64,000 nt of DNA from an uncultured Actinomyces sp. (GTDB lineage Bacteria; Actinomycetota; Actinomycetes; Actinomycetales; Actinomycetaceae): the NCBI GenBank assembly GCA_937926195.1, contig CALEXZ010000030.1, forward strand, positions 5,409 through 69,408, in the 5' to 3' direction. The number at the start of each line of letters is the position of its first letter. Position 1 is the stretch's first letter. The notes beneath the pieces were generated by a model. The model saw only the letters and a program-made list of their open reading frames with translations. It had not been told where the DNA came from and made no database searches. Shown here piece by piece: positions 55,775 through 64,000 of the stretch. The position numbers and the translations under genes are program-made.

Positions 55775-56770
55775 GTGGATATCGATGCCTTCAGCGCCTC
55801 GCGCCGGGACCAGTGGGACCGGCTCGATGAACTCACCCGCTGTCGCACCCTCTCGGGGGCGCAGGCCGACGAGCTCGTCTCCCTCTACCGCGGTGCGGCC
55901 CGGGACCTGTCGCGTGTACGCACCCAGGCCCCCGACCCGCAGGTGCTCGCCGAGCTCTCCCGGCGCGTGGCCGGGGCCCGCGGAAAGGTGACGGGCACCC
56001 GCGAGCTGCGGACCTCGGACGCGCGCCGCTACCTCCTGCAGACGGTGCCCGCGGCCCTGTACCGGCAGCGCTGGTGGACTGTCGGGGTCATGGCCGTCGA
56101 GATCGCCATCGCCGTCATCGTGGCCGTGTGGACCCTGCGCAGCCCCGAGGCGATGAGTGCGCTGGGCAGCCCCAGCAAGCTCGACGCCTACGCCAACAAG
56201 GCCTTCGAGTCCTACTACTCCACCTACGACCCGGGTGACTTCGCCAGCCAGGTGTGGACGAACAACGCGCGCCTCGCCGTCATCTGCGTCGCCAGCGGCA
56301 TCACCGGCTTCCTGCCCGCCTACGTGCTGTGGGTCAACGCGGTCAGCCTCGGGCAGGCGGCCGCCATCATGGCCGACCACGGCCTGCTGGGGCACTTCTT
56401 CGCCCTCATCAGCCCGCACGGCCTGCTCGAGCTCACCTGCGTGTTCATCGCCGGGGGCGCCGGGCTGCGGTTGTTCTGGACCATGCTCGTGCCCGGGCCG
56501 CGGCCGCGCGGCGTCGCCCTGGCCGAGGCGGGCCGGGCGCTCATCGCCGTCGCCGTGGCCATGACCGGGGCGCTGGCGGTCGCCGGCGCGGTCGAGGCCT
56601 TCGTCACCCCGGCGCCGGTGCCCTGGGTCCTGAAGGTCGCCGTGGGCGTGCTCGTCCTCGCGGTCCTGTGGGCCTACACCCTCGTCATCGGCGGCCGTGC
56701 CGCGCGCGCGGGCGTCACCGGGGACCTGGACGAGGAGGAGGCGGGCGCCGTCGGCCTCACCGTCGGCTGA
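55775..56770 (+). CDS. SpoIIM/DUF95-family membrane protein
   Basis: 331 residues. A helical cytoplasmic N-terminal ~95 residues (WDRLDELTRCRTLSGAQADELVSLYRGAARDLSRVRT), a first helix at ~105-125, a loop with the family motif FASQVWTNNARLAVI, then four to five helices including FFALISPHGLLELTCVFIAGGAG, which is diagnostic for the SpoIIM family. In spore formers SpoIIM aids engulfment; in non-sporulating actinobacteria the role is unknown. GTG 55775 is the only sensible start and has no ribosome-binding site, so a leaderless message is possible. Confidence 0.88.
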   Translation: MDIDAFSASRRDQWDRLDELTRCRTLSGAQADELVSLYRGAARDLSRVRTQAPDPQVLAELSRRVAGARGKVTGTRELRTSDARRYLLQTVPAALYRQRWWTVGVMAVEIAIAVIVAVWTLRSPEAMSALGSPSKLDAYANKAFESYYSTYDPGDFASQVWTNNARLAVICVASGITGFLPAYVLWVNAVSLGQAAAIMADHGLLGHFFALISPHGLLELTCVFIAGGAGLRLFWTMLVPGPRPRGVALAEAGRALIAVAVAMTGALAVAGAVEAFVTPAPVPWVLKVAVGVLVLAVLWAYTLVIGGRAARAGVTGDLDEEEAGAVGLTVG

Positions 56771-56898
56771 GCCGTGGCGGGCGGTGCTCCTGGCGGCCGG
56801 GTGCCGCGCGGGAGCGGGGGCACGGGGCGTGCGAGGCACGAGGACACCCCCTGCCGCGCACGATCCCGACCGCGTCCTCAGGCGCGAGCGACCCGCCG

Positions 56899-58191
56899 TC
56901 ACAGCCGCCCCGCCCGCTTGAGCTCCAGGTAGGTGTCGGCGACCCGGGGCGCCACCTCGGCCGGCACCGCCTCGACGACCTCCACGCCCGCGCGACGCAG
57001 ACGCTCACGCACCACCGCCAGCTCAAGCAGGTCGCGTTCGGCGGCCGCGGCCGTGAAGACGGCCTCCGGGTCACCGCGAGTGGCGCGCAGGACCTCAAGG
57101 TCAGGGTCTGTGACCGAGGCCAGCAGGACCGTGTGGTCCCGGGCCATGGCGGCCAGCACCCGCATCATGACGGCGTCCACGCAGGAGCCGTCCAGACCCG
57201 TGAGCACGACGACGAGAGCCCGCTGGCTCAGGCTCCGCGAGACCACCTGGCCGACCAGGCCCCAGTCGGTCTCCGTCACGGCCGCGTCCACCGGGGCGAG
57301 CGCGTCCGCCAGGGCGCTGATGAGCGCGGGACCGCTCAGGCCACGGACCTGGGCGCGCTGGCGCTCGTCGACGGCGACGACGTCCACCCTGTCCCCGGCG
57401 TGAGAGGCGAGCGCGGTCAGCAGCAGGGTCGTCTCGATCTGCGTGTCCAGGCGGGGCGCGCCGCCCACCCGGGCCGCGGACATGCGCCCGGTGTCCAGCA
57501 CGATGAGCACCCGCCGGTCCCGTTCGGGACGCCAGGTGCGCACGACGACCTCACCGCGCCGGGCGGTGGAGCGCCAGTCGATGGAGCGCACGTCGTCACC
57601 GATGACGTACTCGCGCAGGGAGTCGAACTCGGTTCCCGCGCCTCGGACCATGACGGCGCTGCGTCCGTCCATCTCGCGCAGGCGCGCCAGGCGGCTGGGA
57701 AGGTGGCGGCGGGAGATGAAGGCGGGCAGGACCCGCAGGCGTGAGGGCGCGGTCATCGAGACCTGCCGACCCGCCAGGCCCAGGGGCCCGAGCGAGCGGA
57801 CGGTGACGAGGTCGGCCTCGCGGTCGCCACGGCGGGTCGGACGCAGCGTCGTGCGGGTGCGCCGACGCTCGCCCGCGGGCAGCGTGAGCGTGCTGCGCTC
57901 GCCGGTGGCGCCCGCAGAGGGCGGCCAGGCGTCGCGCACGAGCAGCCTCATGGTGCGCTTGGAGGTGGAGGCCACCGTCAGGCGTGTCGTCGTCGACTCA
58001 CCCAGTCGGACGGTGCGCGGGGTCGAGCGCTCCACCTCCAGGCCGCGCGGGGAGGGGGCGGCGGCGACGTCGACGACGATGAGGAGCATGACGACGACGC
58101 TCCAGGTGACCACCGTCAGAGGCCTGGGGACGAGCAGGACAAGGAGCAGTCCGACGCCAGCCAGCCAGGCGCTACGGGAGGTGAGGTACAC
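56899..58191 (-). CDS. DUF58 protein (MoxR-associated)
   Basis: 430 residues. Two N-terminal helices ([26 protein letters not shown]), a beta-rich middle, then the DUF58 core [33 protein letters not shown], followed by a vWA-like fold ([12 protein letters not shown]). DUF58 proteins work with MoxR ATPases, perhaps as metal-dependent adaptors for protein maturation at the envelope. It is last in the operon running from 62429 or 61250 leftwards, 82 bases after moxR. Confidence 0.88.
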   Translation of the reverse strand: MYLTSRSAWLAGVGLLLVLLVPRPLTVVTWSVVVMLLIVVDVAAAPSPRGLEVERSTPRTVRLGESTTTRLTVASTSKRTMRLLVRDAWPPSAGATGERSTLTLPAGERRRTRTTLRPTRRGDREADLVTVRSLGPLGLAGRQVSMTAPSRLRVLPAFISRRHLPSRLARLREMDGRSAVMVRGAGTEFDSLREYVIGDDVRSIDWRSTARRGEVVVRTWRPERDRRVLIVLDTGRMSAARVGGAPRLDTQIETTLLLTALASHAGDRVDVVAVDERQRAQVRGLSGPALISALADALAPVDAAVTETDWGLVGQVVSRSLSQRALVVVLTGLDGSCVDAVMMRVLAAMARDHTVLLASVTDPDLEVLRATRGDPEAVFTAAAAERDLLELAVVRERLRRAGVEVVEAVPAEVAPRVADTYLELKRAGRL

Positions 58192-58273
58192 CGGGACTCC
58201 TTCCAGGCGCGTGAGGTCAAGGGGGGTGCGGTGGGCGGTGGCGCGGAGAGGGCCGGGCCGCCCGTGACGGGGG

Positions 58274-59259
<986 letters not shown>

Positions 59260-59263
<4 letters not shown>

Positions 59264-60435
59264 CGGGAGATGACCTCGCTCTCAAGTTGGTCGAGCTGGA
59301 CAGCCAGGACCGTGAGGTCCTGGGCGTTGGCAGGGGTGGGGCCGCACAGGAGCCTCTGGACGGCATGATCAGGCAGTCCGGAGGCGGTGCTCACGGCGTC
59401 GACGAGCACGGCGCTGTCGGAGGAGGCGGGCACACCCAGGCGGCGCCCCAGGCGCAGGGCGGTCCCCGCGCGCAGGGCGGTGGCGGAGCGCTCAAGGTCG
59501 TGGGCACGGCGGTACAGGCGTCCACGGCCGCGGGTCGTCTCGGTGGCGCGCACGATGACAGGCAGGTCCTCCTCCACGAGGCGGCCCGTGCGTCGGCCCT
59601 GCGCGACGGCGAGGACGGTGACGACGACGGTGGCCTGGAGGAGGAAGGGAAGGAGCCAGGGCGGCAGCGAGACGGTGTCCCACACGGAGGTGCTACCGGT
59701 CAGGGCGGCGCCGTCGGCCCACAGCACGTGCTCGTGGTGTCCCAGGGCGCGTATCGCCAGCGCGGCGTTCCCGGCGGTGGTCAGCCGGTCGTTGGTGAGC
59801 ATGTCGGGGTCGGCGATGAGCCGCACGGTCGTGCCGTTGTCACGCTCGACGGCCGCATAGGCGTACAGGCGGGCGCTCTCGGACACGGGGAAGCAGCCCA
59901 GGCCGTTCGCCCCCTCGGGCAGTGCGATTGAGCTGTCGGTGCCGTCGAGGCTGCCCGCAGCGACGGCGTCGGGATCCGTGCACTGGGCGTCGAGCCCGGT
60001 GCCGGCGGGAATGCTGGCACCGGCGGGAACGGGAGAGGCCTGGGTGGGGACGAAGAGGCCGTCGAGGTCCTGGTAGCGCGTGCCGACGACGGTGATGTCC
60101 GCGCCGAGCGAGGCCAGGCGCTGCCGGTCCGCCTTGCTCAGGAGGCTGGCGTTGACCAGCGCGATGGTGGTGCCCGGTCCCGCCCCCTCGACGAGCTCGG
60201 CCATGGTGGTGGGGGAGTCGACGTCGATCCCCTCGTGGCGCAGCAGCTCGGCCAGCGCCATGGTGCCGTTGGCGTGAGGGTTGTTGATGGCGTAGTCCAC
60301 CTTGGAGGTGCTGGGCGGGGCGAACAGGGACGTGACGACGGTGACCGCGGCCAGCAGCGCCAGGGCCGACAGGACCGGCCGCCAGGCGTGCAGCCGCTCG
60401 CCCCAGGTGGGGGTCAGGACCGTGGAGGCGCTCAC
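59260..60435 (-). CDS. DUF4350-family membrane protein
   Basis: 391 residues from GTG 60435, which overlaps the DUF4129 stop (GTGA). One N-terminal helix (LSALALLAAVTVVTSLFA), an outside domain with NPHANGTMALAELLRHEGIDV, TIALVNASLLSKADRQRLASLGADI and LIADPDMLTNDRLTTAGNAALAIRALG, then a second helix (LLPFLLQATVVVTVLAVAQ) and a cytoplasmic tail. The outside part is a DUF4350 (GATase-like) fold. It belongs to the moxR operon; it may be a substrate or a sensor for the complex. Confidence 0.85.
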
Positions 60436-61250
60436 CGGCGGGCCCCCGTCCCGGAGGGGCCGACGACGTGCTGCGCGCCGACGGCCTGGTGCGTGCTCGC
60501 GGAGGCCGGGTGGGTGGGGACGTGGCTGGGGGAGGTCGAGGCGTACACGTCGGCGGGCGCTGCGGGCTCTGCGGGCTCGCGGTGGGGGCGCGGGCGGGGC
60601 GCGCTGGGGGCGGCTGAGGTCACGCGCTCGGCCAGCTGGCGCATCCACTCGTCCTGCTGCTCGGTGGACACGACCCGCCCGTACCGGACGGTGTCGAAGA
60701 GGACGGCGGCCTGGTGCAGGCTCAGGTGCAGCCCCTCGACGTCCAGCAGGGCCTGGCAGGCCAGCGTGCCGGCCTCCTGAGCGGTCATGCCGGGGTAGTC
60801 CTCGACCAGTGCCCGCTCGTCGAGCGAGCGGATGATGGCCCTGAAGCGGTCGACGACGGCGGTCGCCCAGTCGTGGCGGGCCGCGGCCGCGTCCGCGTCG
60901 CGCGTCAGGGTCGTTGAGTCGCGCTCGTCCCCCTCGAAGAGGGCGGTGCCCCTGGCGCGCCTGCGCCGGGCGAGCGTCACGCGTGAGAGCAGCAGGATGA
61001 GTACCCCCACGAGGGCGGCGGCCGTGATGATGACGATGAGCGTGGACAGCCACGGCGGCACTCCCGGAATGACCTGGGAGGGGTTCAGGTGGTCCAGGAG
61101 CCACTGCCACAGCAGCTGCCAGATGCTGGGGCGCTCGCGATAGATCTCCCGGGCGAGCTCGCGCTCGGCCGCCTCACGCGCCTCCTGGGCGTCGGGGGTG
61201 GCGGGCACGTCGCAGCCCAGCTGCGCGACGAGGACGATGGGCGAGAGCAT
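60432..61250 (-). CDS. DUF4129-family membrane protein
   Basis: 272 residues. A helical outside N-terminus (AREAAERELAREIYRERPSIWQ), one helix (LIVIITAAALVGVLILLL) and a cytoplasmic domain with DWATAVVDRFRAIIRSLDERALVEDYPGMTAQEAG, typical of DUF4129. The C-terminal ~55 residues are Ala/Pro/Ser-rich. The family resembles the C-terminal part of transglutaminase-like proteins and goes with moxR/DUF58. It starts 18 bases after the stop of the upstream membrane-protein gene. Confidence 0.83.
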   Translation of the reverse strand: MLSPIVLVAQLGCDVPATPDAQEAREAAERELAREIYRERPSIWQLLWQWLLDHLNPSQVIPGVPPWLSTLIVIITAAALVGVLILLLSRVTLARRRRARGTALFEGDERDSTTLTRDADAAAARHDWATAVVDRFRAIIRSLDERALVEDYPGMTAQEAGTLACQALLDVEGLHLSLHQAAVLFDTVRYGRVVSTEQQDEWMRQLAERVTSAAPSAPRPRPHREPAEPAAPADVYASTSPSHVPTHPASASTHQAVGAQHVVGPSGTGARR

Positions 61251-61268
61251 GCGGGTGCGCGGCTCGGC

Positions 61269-62429
61269 TCACAGTCCCGCGGACTGGCGCAGCTCGACGT
61301 CCAGGCCCTCCTGGCGCATACGCAGGTCGATGTAGATCAGGGCCGTCACCGCGGCGGTGAACGGAAGGATGGCCGCGCTGACGACGGAGCTGATGAAGGA
61401 CGAGACGGCAGCGATGACGGCCATGGCGGACGGGCTGGAGAAGGCAGCCGCCAGGCCGCCGAACATGCCGGCGATGCCGGACAGGACGCTGGTGGCGACC
61501 GTCGTGATGATCAAGGCGAGCAGCATGGTGCCCAGCACGTGCCAGAAATAGCCCCGGGTCAGCTTCCAGGAGCGCTTGATCCCCTCGAAGACGCCGACGT
61601 TCTCCAGGATGAGGGCCGCTGAGGACAGGGACAGGCGCACACCCAGGAAGGCCGCCAGGACGGCGGAGGCGATCCCCAGGAGGAACAGGACGGAGAGGGC
61701 CACGGCGAAGGAGGCGCCCGGGCCCTCCCCGGAACGGAAGGACGGGATGAGGGCGGCACCGACGAGGAGGAAACCGAGGATGACGAGGATCGCCGACGAG
61801 CCGGCGATGAGGCTCGTGAGGATGCTCTGTCCGATAAGGGCCCACACGCGTCCCTTGGTGCGCTCCCACACCTCACCCGGGCGCGCGATACGGCCCAGCA
61901 CCGAGCGGGAGACGGCGACGATGAGCAGTCCCGTGAGGATGGTCGAGGCGACAGACGTCAGCGCTGCGGTCACCGCAGCGGAACCGACGCTGCCCAGGCT
62001 CTCCAACGCGAGACCGAACACCTGGTCGCTGGTGAGCGTGGCGTCGTTCGGAGTGGACCCCACGAGGGAGTAGAAGCCCGTGGTTGACAGGTACGTCTGC
62101 ACGGCTGACAGCAGGCCGATGACGGACATGACGATGAGCGCCGGGACGAACATCGCCTTCGGGTTGGCCCGCAGGGCCTCGAAGGCGCCGCCGATGATCT
62201 CGGTGATGCTCAGCGGCCGCAGCGGGATGATGCCCGGCTTGGGGGCGACGAAGAAGCCGGGGCCGCTCGGGGGCATCGGACCCGGGTAGGCAGGGTAGGG
62301 GCCGGCACCCGGGGGAACGGCGGGCTGGCCGGCAGCGGGCGTGCCGTAGGCGCCGAATCGCGGCTCGGCCGGGCTGGGGCCGGCGTCGTCGGGGCCGGAG
62401 GGGGACTGCCATGGGGTGTCGCTGCTCAT
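61269..62429 (-). CDS. Multi-pass membrane protein, GDPD membrane-domain-like
   Basis: 386 residues. A Pro/Gly-rich cytoplasmic N-terminus (~75 residues, with AGPYPAYPGPMPP) precedes PLSITEIIGGAFEALRANPKAMFV and six long helices. The pattern resembles the membrane domain found in glycerophosphodiester phosphodiesterases of actinobacteria, but the catalytic GDPD domain is absent, so no lipase activity should be assumed. It is the first gene of the operon leading into DUF4129-DUF4350-moxR-DUF58 and diverges from mtrA. Confidence 0.75.
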   Translation of the reverse strand: MSSDTPWQSPSGPDDAGPSPAEPRFGAYGTPAAGQPAVPPGAGPYPAYPGPMPPSGPGFFVAPKPGIIPLRPLSITEIIGGAFEALRANPKAMFVPALIVMSVIGLLSAVQTYLSTTGFYSLVGSTPNDATLTSDQVFGLALESLGSVGSAAVTAALTSVASTILTGLLIVAVSRSVLGRIARPGEVWERTKGRVWALIGQSILTSLIAGSSAILVILGFLLVGAALIPSFRSGEGPGASFAVALSVLFLLGIASAVLAAFLGVRLSLSSAALILENVGVFEGIKRSWKLTRGYFWHVLGTMLLALIITTVATSVLSGIAGMFGGLAAAFSSPSAMAVIAAVSSFISSVVSAAILPFTAAVTALIYIDLRMRQEGLDVELRQSAGL

Positions 62430-62554
62430 AGCCTCATGCTCGCACGCGGTGCGTCAACGAGGCATCCGCCTGGAGGAGGAACGGGACACGCCACGCGCTC
62501 CGCCACGACGTGGGATACGCTGGATCAGGGTTCCTGTGTGTCAAGATAGTGGTC

Positions 62555-63301
62555 ATGAGCGCCGGCATCCTCGTCGTCGATGACGACACCGCCCTGGCCG
62601 AAGTGATCGGGATGATGCTGGAGCGCGAGGGATACACCCCATCCTTCTGCGCCGACGGCCTCAGCGCCCTGGACACCTTCCGCGCGCTCAGACCGGACCT
62701 GGTGCTGCTCGACGTCCTCCTGCCGGGAATGAGCGGGGTGGATGTCTGCCGCCTGCTGCGTGCGGAGTCGGACGTGCCCATCATCATGCTCACCGCCTGC
62801 ACGGACACGCAGGACGTCGTCGCGGGCCTGGAGGCGGGGGCTGACGACTACGTGACCAAGCCCTTCAGGTCCAAGGAGCTGCTGGCCCGGGTGCGTGCGC
62901 GCCTGCGTCGCGGCAGGGACGCCGTCTCCTCCGACCACGTGCGCGCCGGCGACCTCGACATCGACGTCACCGCCCACGAGGTGCGCCGAGGCGAGCGCCT
63001 CATCGTCCTCACTCCCCTCGAGTTCGATCTCCTCGTGACCCTGGCGCGCTCGCCCTGGAAGGTCTTCACCCGCGACGAGCTGCTGGAGCAGGTCTGGGGC
63101 TACCAGCACTCGGCGGACACCCGTCTCGTCAACGTCCACGTCCAGCGGCTGCGCGCCAAGATCGAGCGCAACCCCGAGCAGCCTGCGATCGTCCTGACCG
63201 TGCGCGGCGTCGGCTACCGCGCCGGGAGCTCCAAGAACGAGGGCAACGTGGGCGCGGTGAGCGCGGGTGGGCGCTGCGAGGCCTGCTGCGAGGGACGCTG
63301 A
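62555..63301 (+). CDS. mtrA: OmpR-family response regulator MtrA
   Basis: 248 residues from ATG 62555. Receiver domain: acidic D9-D11 (VVDDD), phospho-acceptor Asp53 (LVLLDVLLPGMSG), Thr80 and Lys102 (YVTKPF). C-terminal winged helix: TPLEFDLLVTLARSPWKVFTRDELLEQVWG and RLVNVHVQRLRAKIE. The receiver is close to mycobacterial MtrA, an essential regulator of cell-wall hydrolases and division. The last ~20 residues are Gly/Ser-rich with two cysteines, an extension beyond the usual YRAG end. The kinase gene mtrB and lpqB, which normally follow, are absent: a terminator and a convergent hpf follow instead. An in-frame ATG-less extension to 62510 is unlikely. Confidence 0.9.
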   Translation: MSAGILVVDDDTALAEVIGMMLEREGYTPSFCADGLSALDTFRALRPDLVLLDVLLPGMSGVDVCRLLRAESDVPIIMLTACTDTQDVVAGLEAGADDYVTKPFRSKELLARVRARLRRGRDAVSSDHVRAGDLDIDVTAHEVRRGERLIVLTPLEFDLLVTLARSPWKVFTRDELLEQVWGYQHSADTRLVNVHVQRLRAKIERNPEQPAIVLTVRGVGYRAGSSKNEGNVGAVSAGGRCEACCEGR

Positions 63302-63317
63302 GAGGAACGGAGACAAG

Positions 63318-63350
63318 GTGTCCCGGCCCCGCAGCGCGGGACCGGGACAC
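63318..63350 (+). terminator. Terminator of mtrA
   Basis: Outer stem GTGTCCCGG (63318-63326) with 63342-63350, inner stem CCCGC (63328-63332) with 63336-63340, loop AGC, one mismatch between. It starts 17 bases after the mtrA stop. Confidence 0.75.
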
Positions 63351-63357
63351 GTGCCGT

Positions 63358-63387
63358 GGGCGTCACCGGGCTGGCCCGGTGACGCCC
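63358..63387 (-). terminator. Terminator of hpf
   Basis: A 13-bp perfect stem (63358-63370 with 63375-63387, arm GGGCGTCACCGGG) with a 4-nt loop, five bases past the hpf stop on the - strand. It is separate from the mtrA terminator. Confidence 0.75.
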
Positions 63388-63391
63388 GTCG

Positions 63392-64000
63392 TCACAGCAC
63401 CTGGGCGTCGAGGCGGATGACGCCGTAGGTCCAGCCGTGGCGGTGGTAGACGGCGCAGGGCTGCTTTGTCGACTTCTCGATGAAGAGGTAGAACGGGTGG
63501 CCCACCAGCTCCATCTGGTAGAGGGCCTCGTCCACGGTCATCGGCACGGCCTCGTGGAGCTTCTGGCGCACGATTACCGGGGAGTCTCCCAACTGTGACT
63601 CGACGGCGACACCGTGCTCGGTGGGCGCCGAGGGCGAGTCCTCGATGGGCAGGTCGTCGGTGTCGGGCAGGACCACGGTCTCCTCGGCGACGGCCTCGAC
63701 CGGCTTGGTGGCCTCCACGGTGTAGCGGCGGTGGTTCTTCATACGGTCGCGGGCCCGGCGCAGGCGCTCGGTGAGCTTGCCCATGGCGATGTCGAAGGCC
63801 GCGAAGCGGTCGGAGGAGGAGGCCTCGGCTCGGATGATCGGGCCCTTGGAGATGACGGTGATCTCGACGCGCTCGGCTGTGTCGGCCTGGCGCGGGTTGC
63901 GCTCGTGGGTCACCTCGACCTCGACACGCTGGACGCGGGGGTCGTACTGCTCGACCTTGGTGGCCTTCTCCTCGACGTAGTCCCGCAGGCGAGAGCTGAT
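63392..64000 (-). CDS. hpf: Long-form ribosome hibernation-promoting factor, 5' end beyond window
   Basis: 203 codons visible. The frame is open to the right edge (SRLRDYVEEKATKVEQYDPRVQRVEVEV), so the N-terminal start lies outside. The S30AE domain (EVTHERNPR, VEITVISKGPIIRAEASSSDRFAAFDIAMGKLTERLRRARDR) is joined by an acidic linker to the C-terminal dimerisation domain (VRQKLHEAVPMTVDEALYQMELVGHPFYLF, YHRHGWTYGVIRL). The long form alone makes 100S ribosome dimers in stationary phase. Confidence 0.93.
   Translation of the reverse strand: MSSRLRDYVEEKATKVEQYDPRVQRVEVEVTHERNPRQADTAERVEITVISKGPIIRAEASSSDRFAAFDIAMGKLTERLRRARDRMKNHRRYTVEATKPVEAVAEETVVLPDTDDLPIEDSPSAPTEHGVAVESQLGDSPVIVRQKLHEAVPMTVDEALYQMELVGHPFYLFIEKSTKQPCAVYHRHGWTYGVIRLDAQVL

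Overview
The window is very GC-rich (about 70% by eye), with GTG/TTG starts, dense coding and a gene set (WhiB2, MtrA, DUF3499, TIGR03089, DUF5719, a fused RmlC-RmlD) that points to an actinobacterium, most likely Actinomycetaceae (Actinomyces/Schaalia type). That placement is inference from gene content and composition. I saw no rRNA, tRNA, CRISPR array, insertion sequence or replication origin, and no gene-free stretch longer than 300 bases (largest: 15000-15295 and 45143-45404).

Region 1 (1-9670): cell-envelope glycan genes. A GT4 glycosyltransferase cut by the window edge, two large DUF6541-like polytopic proteins, an MFS sugar-type transporter, a UDP-ManNAc-type dehydrogenase and UDP-galactopyranose mutase (glf).

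Region 2 (9782-18013): three secreted proteins with 20-residue choline-binding (CW) repeats. They are a metallo-beta-lactamase-fold protein built like pneumococcal phosphorylcholine esterase Pce/CbpE, an NlpC/P60 peptidase with a peptidoglycan-binding domain, and a PGRP-type amidase plus GH73-like glucosaminidase. A small lipoprotein and rmlB lie among them.

Region 3 (18141-45142): a large polysaccharide locus. It holds two RgpF-like proteins, an SDR epimerase, two OafA-type acyltransferases, a Wzm/Wzt ABC exporter, several GT2/GT4 transferases, a Wzx-type flippase, three GT-C/DUF2142-like membrane proteins, fused rmlCD and rmlA. Inside it sits a compact phosphocholine module: licD, a LicB-like choline permease and a single protein joining a winged-helix domain, LicC-type cytidylyltransferase and LicA-type choline kinase. 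Together with region 2 this predicts a pneumococcus-like economy in an actinobacterium: choline is taken up, phosphorylated, activated with CTP, attached to a rhamnose-containing surface glycan, bound by hydrolases through CW repeats, and perhaps trimmed by the Pce-like enzyme. This is the window's most interesting system.

Region 4 (45405-54818): a conserved actinobacterial block resembling, from memory, the mycobacterial Rv3255c-Rv3268 neighbourhood: manA, a TIGR03089 protein, whiB2, a giant GT2-membrane protein, DUF5719, a degenerate metallopeptidase, DUF3499 and a Trm112-like protein.

Region 5 (54891-64000): another conserved block, RDD / SpoIIM and DUF58-MoxR-DUF4350-DUF4129 (compare Rv3691-Rv3695), then a multi-pass membrane protein, the response regulator mtrA without an adjacent mtrB, and the long ribosome hibernation factor hpf, cut by the right edge.

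Regulatory signals include strong hairpin terminators, a palindrome with direct repeats upstream of the lic genes, a dyad flanking the whiB2 -35 box, and a recurrent TAGCCT-N6-start arrangement that predicts leaderless mRNAs.
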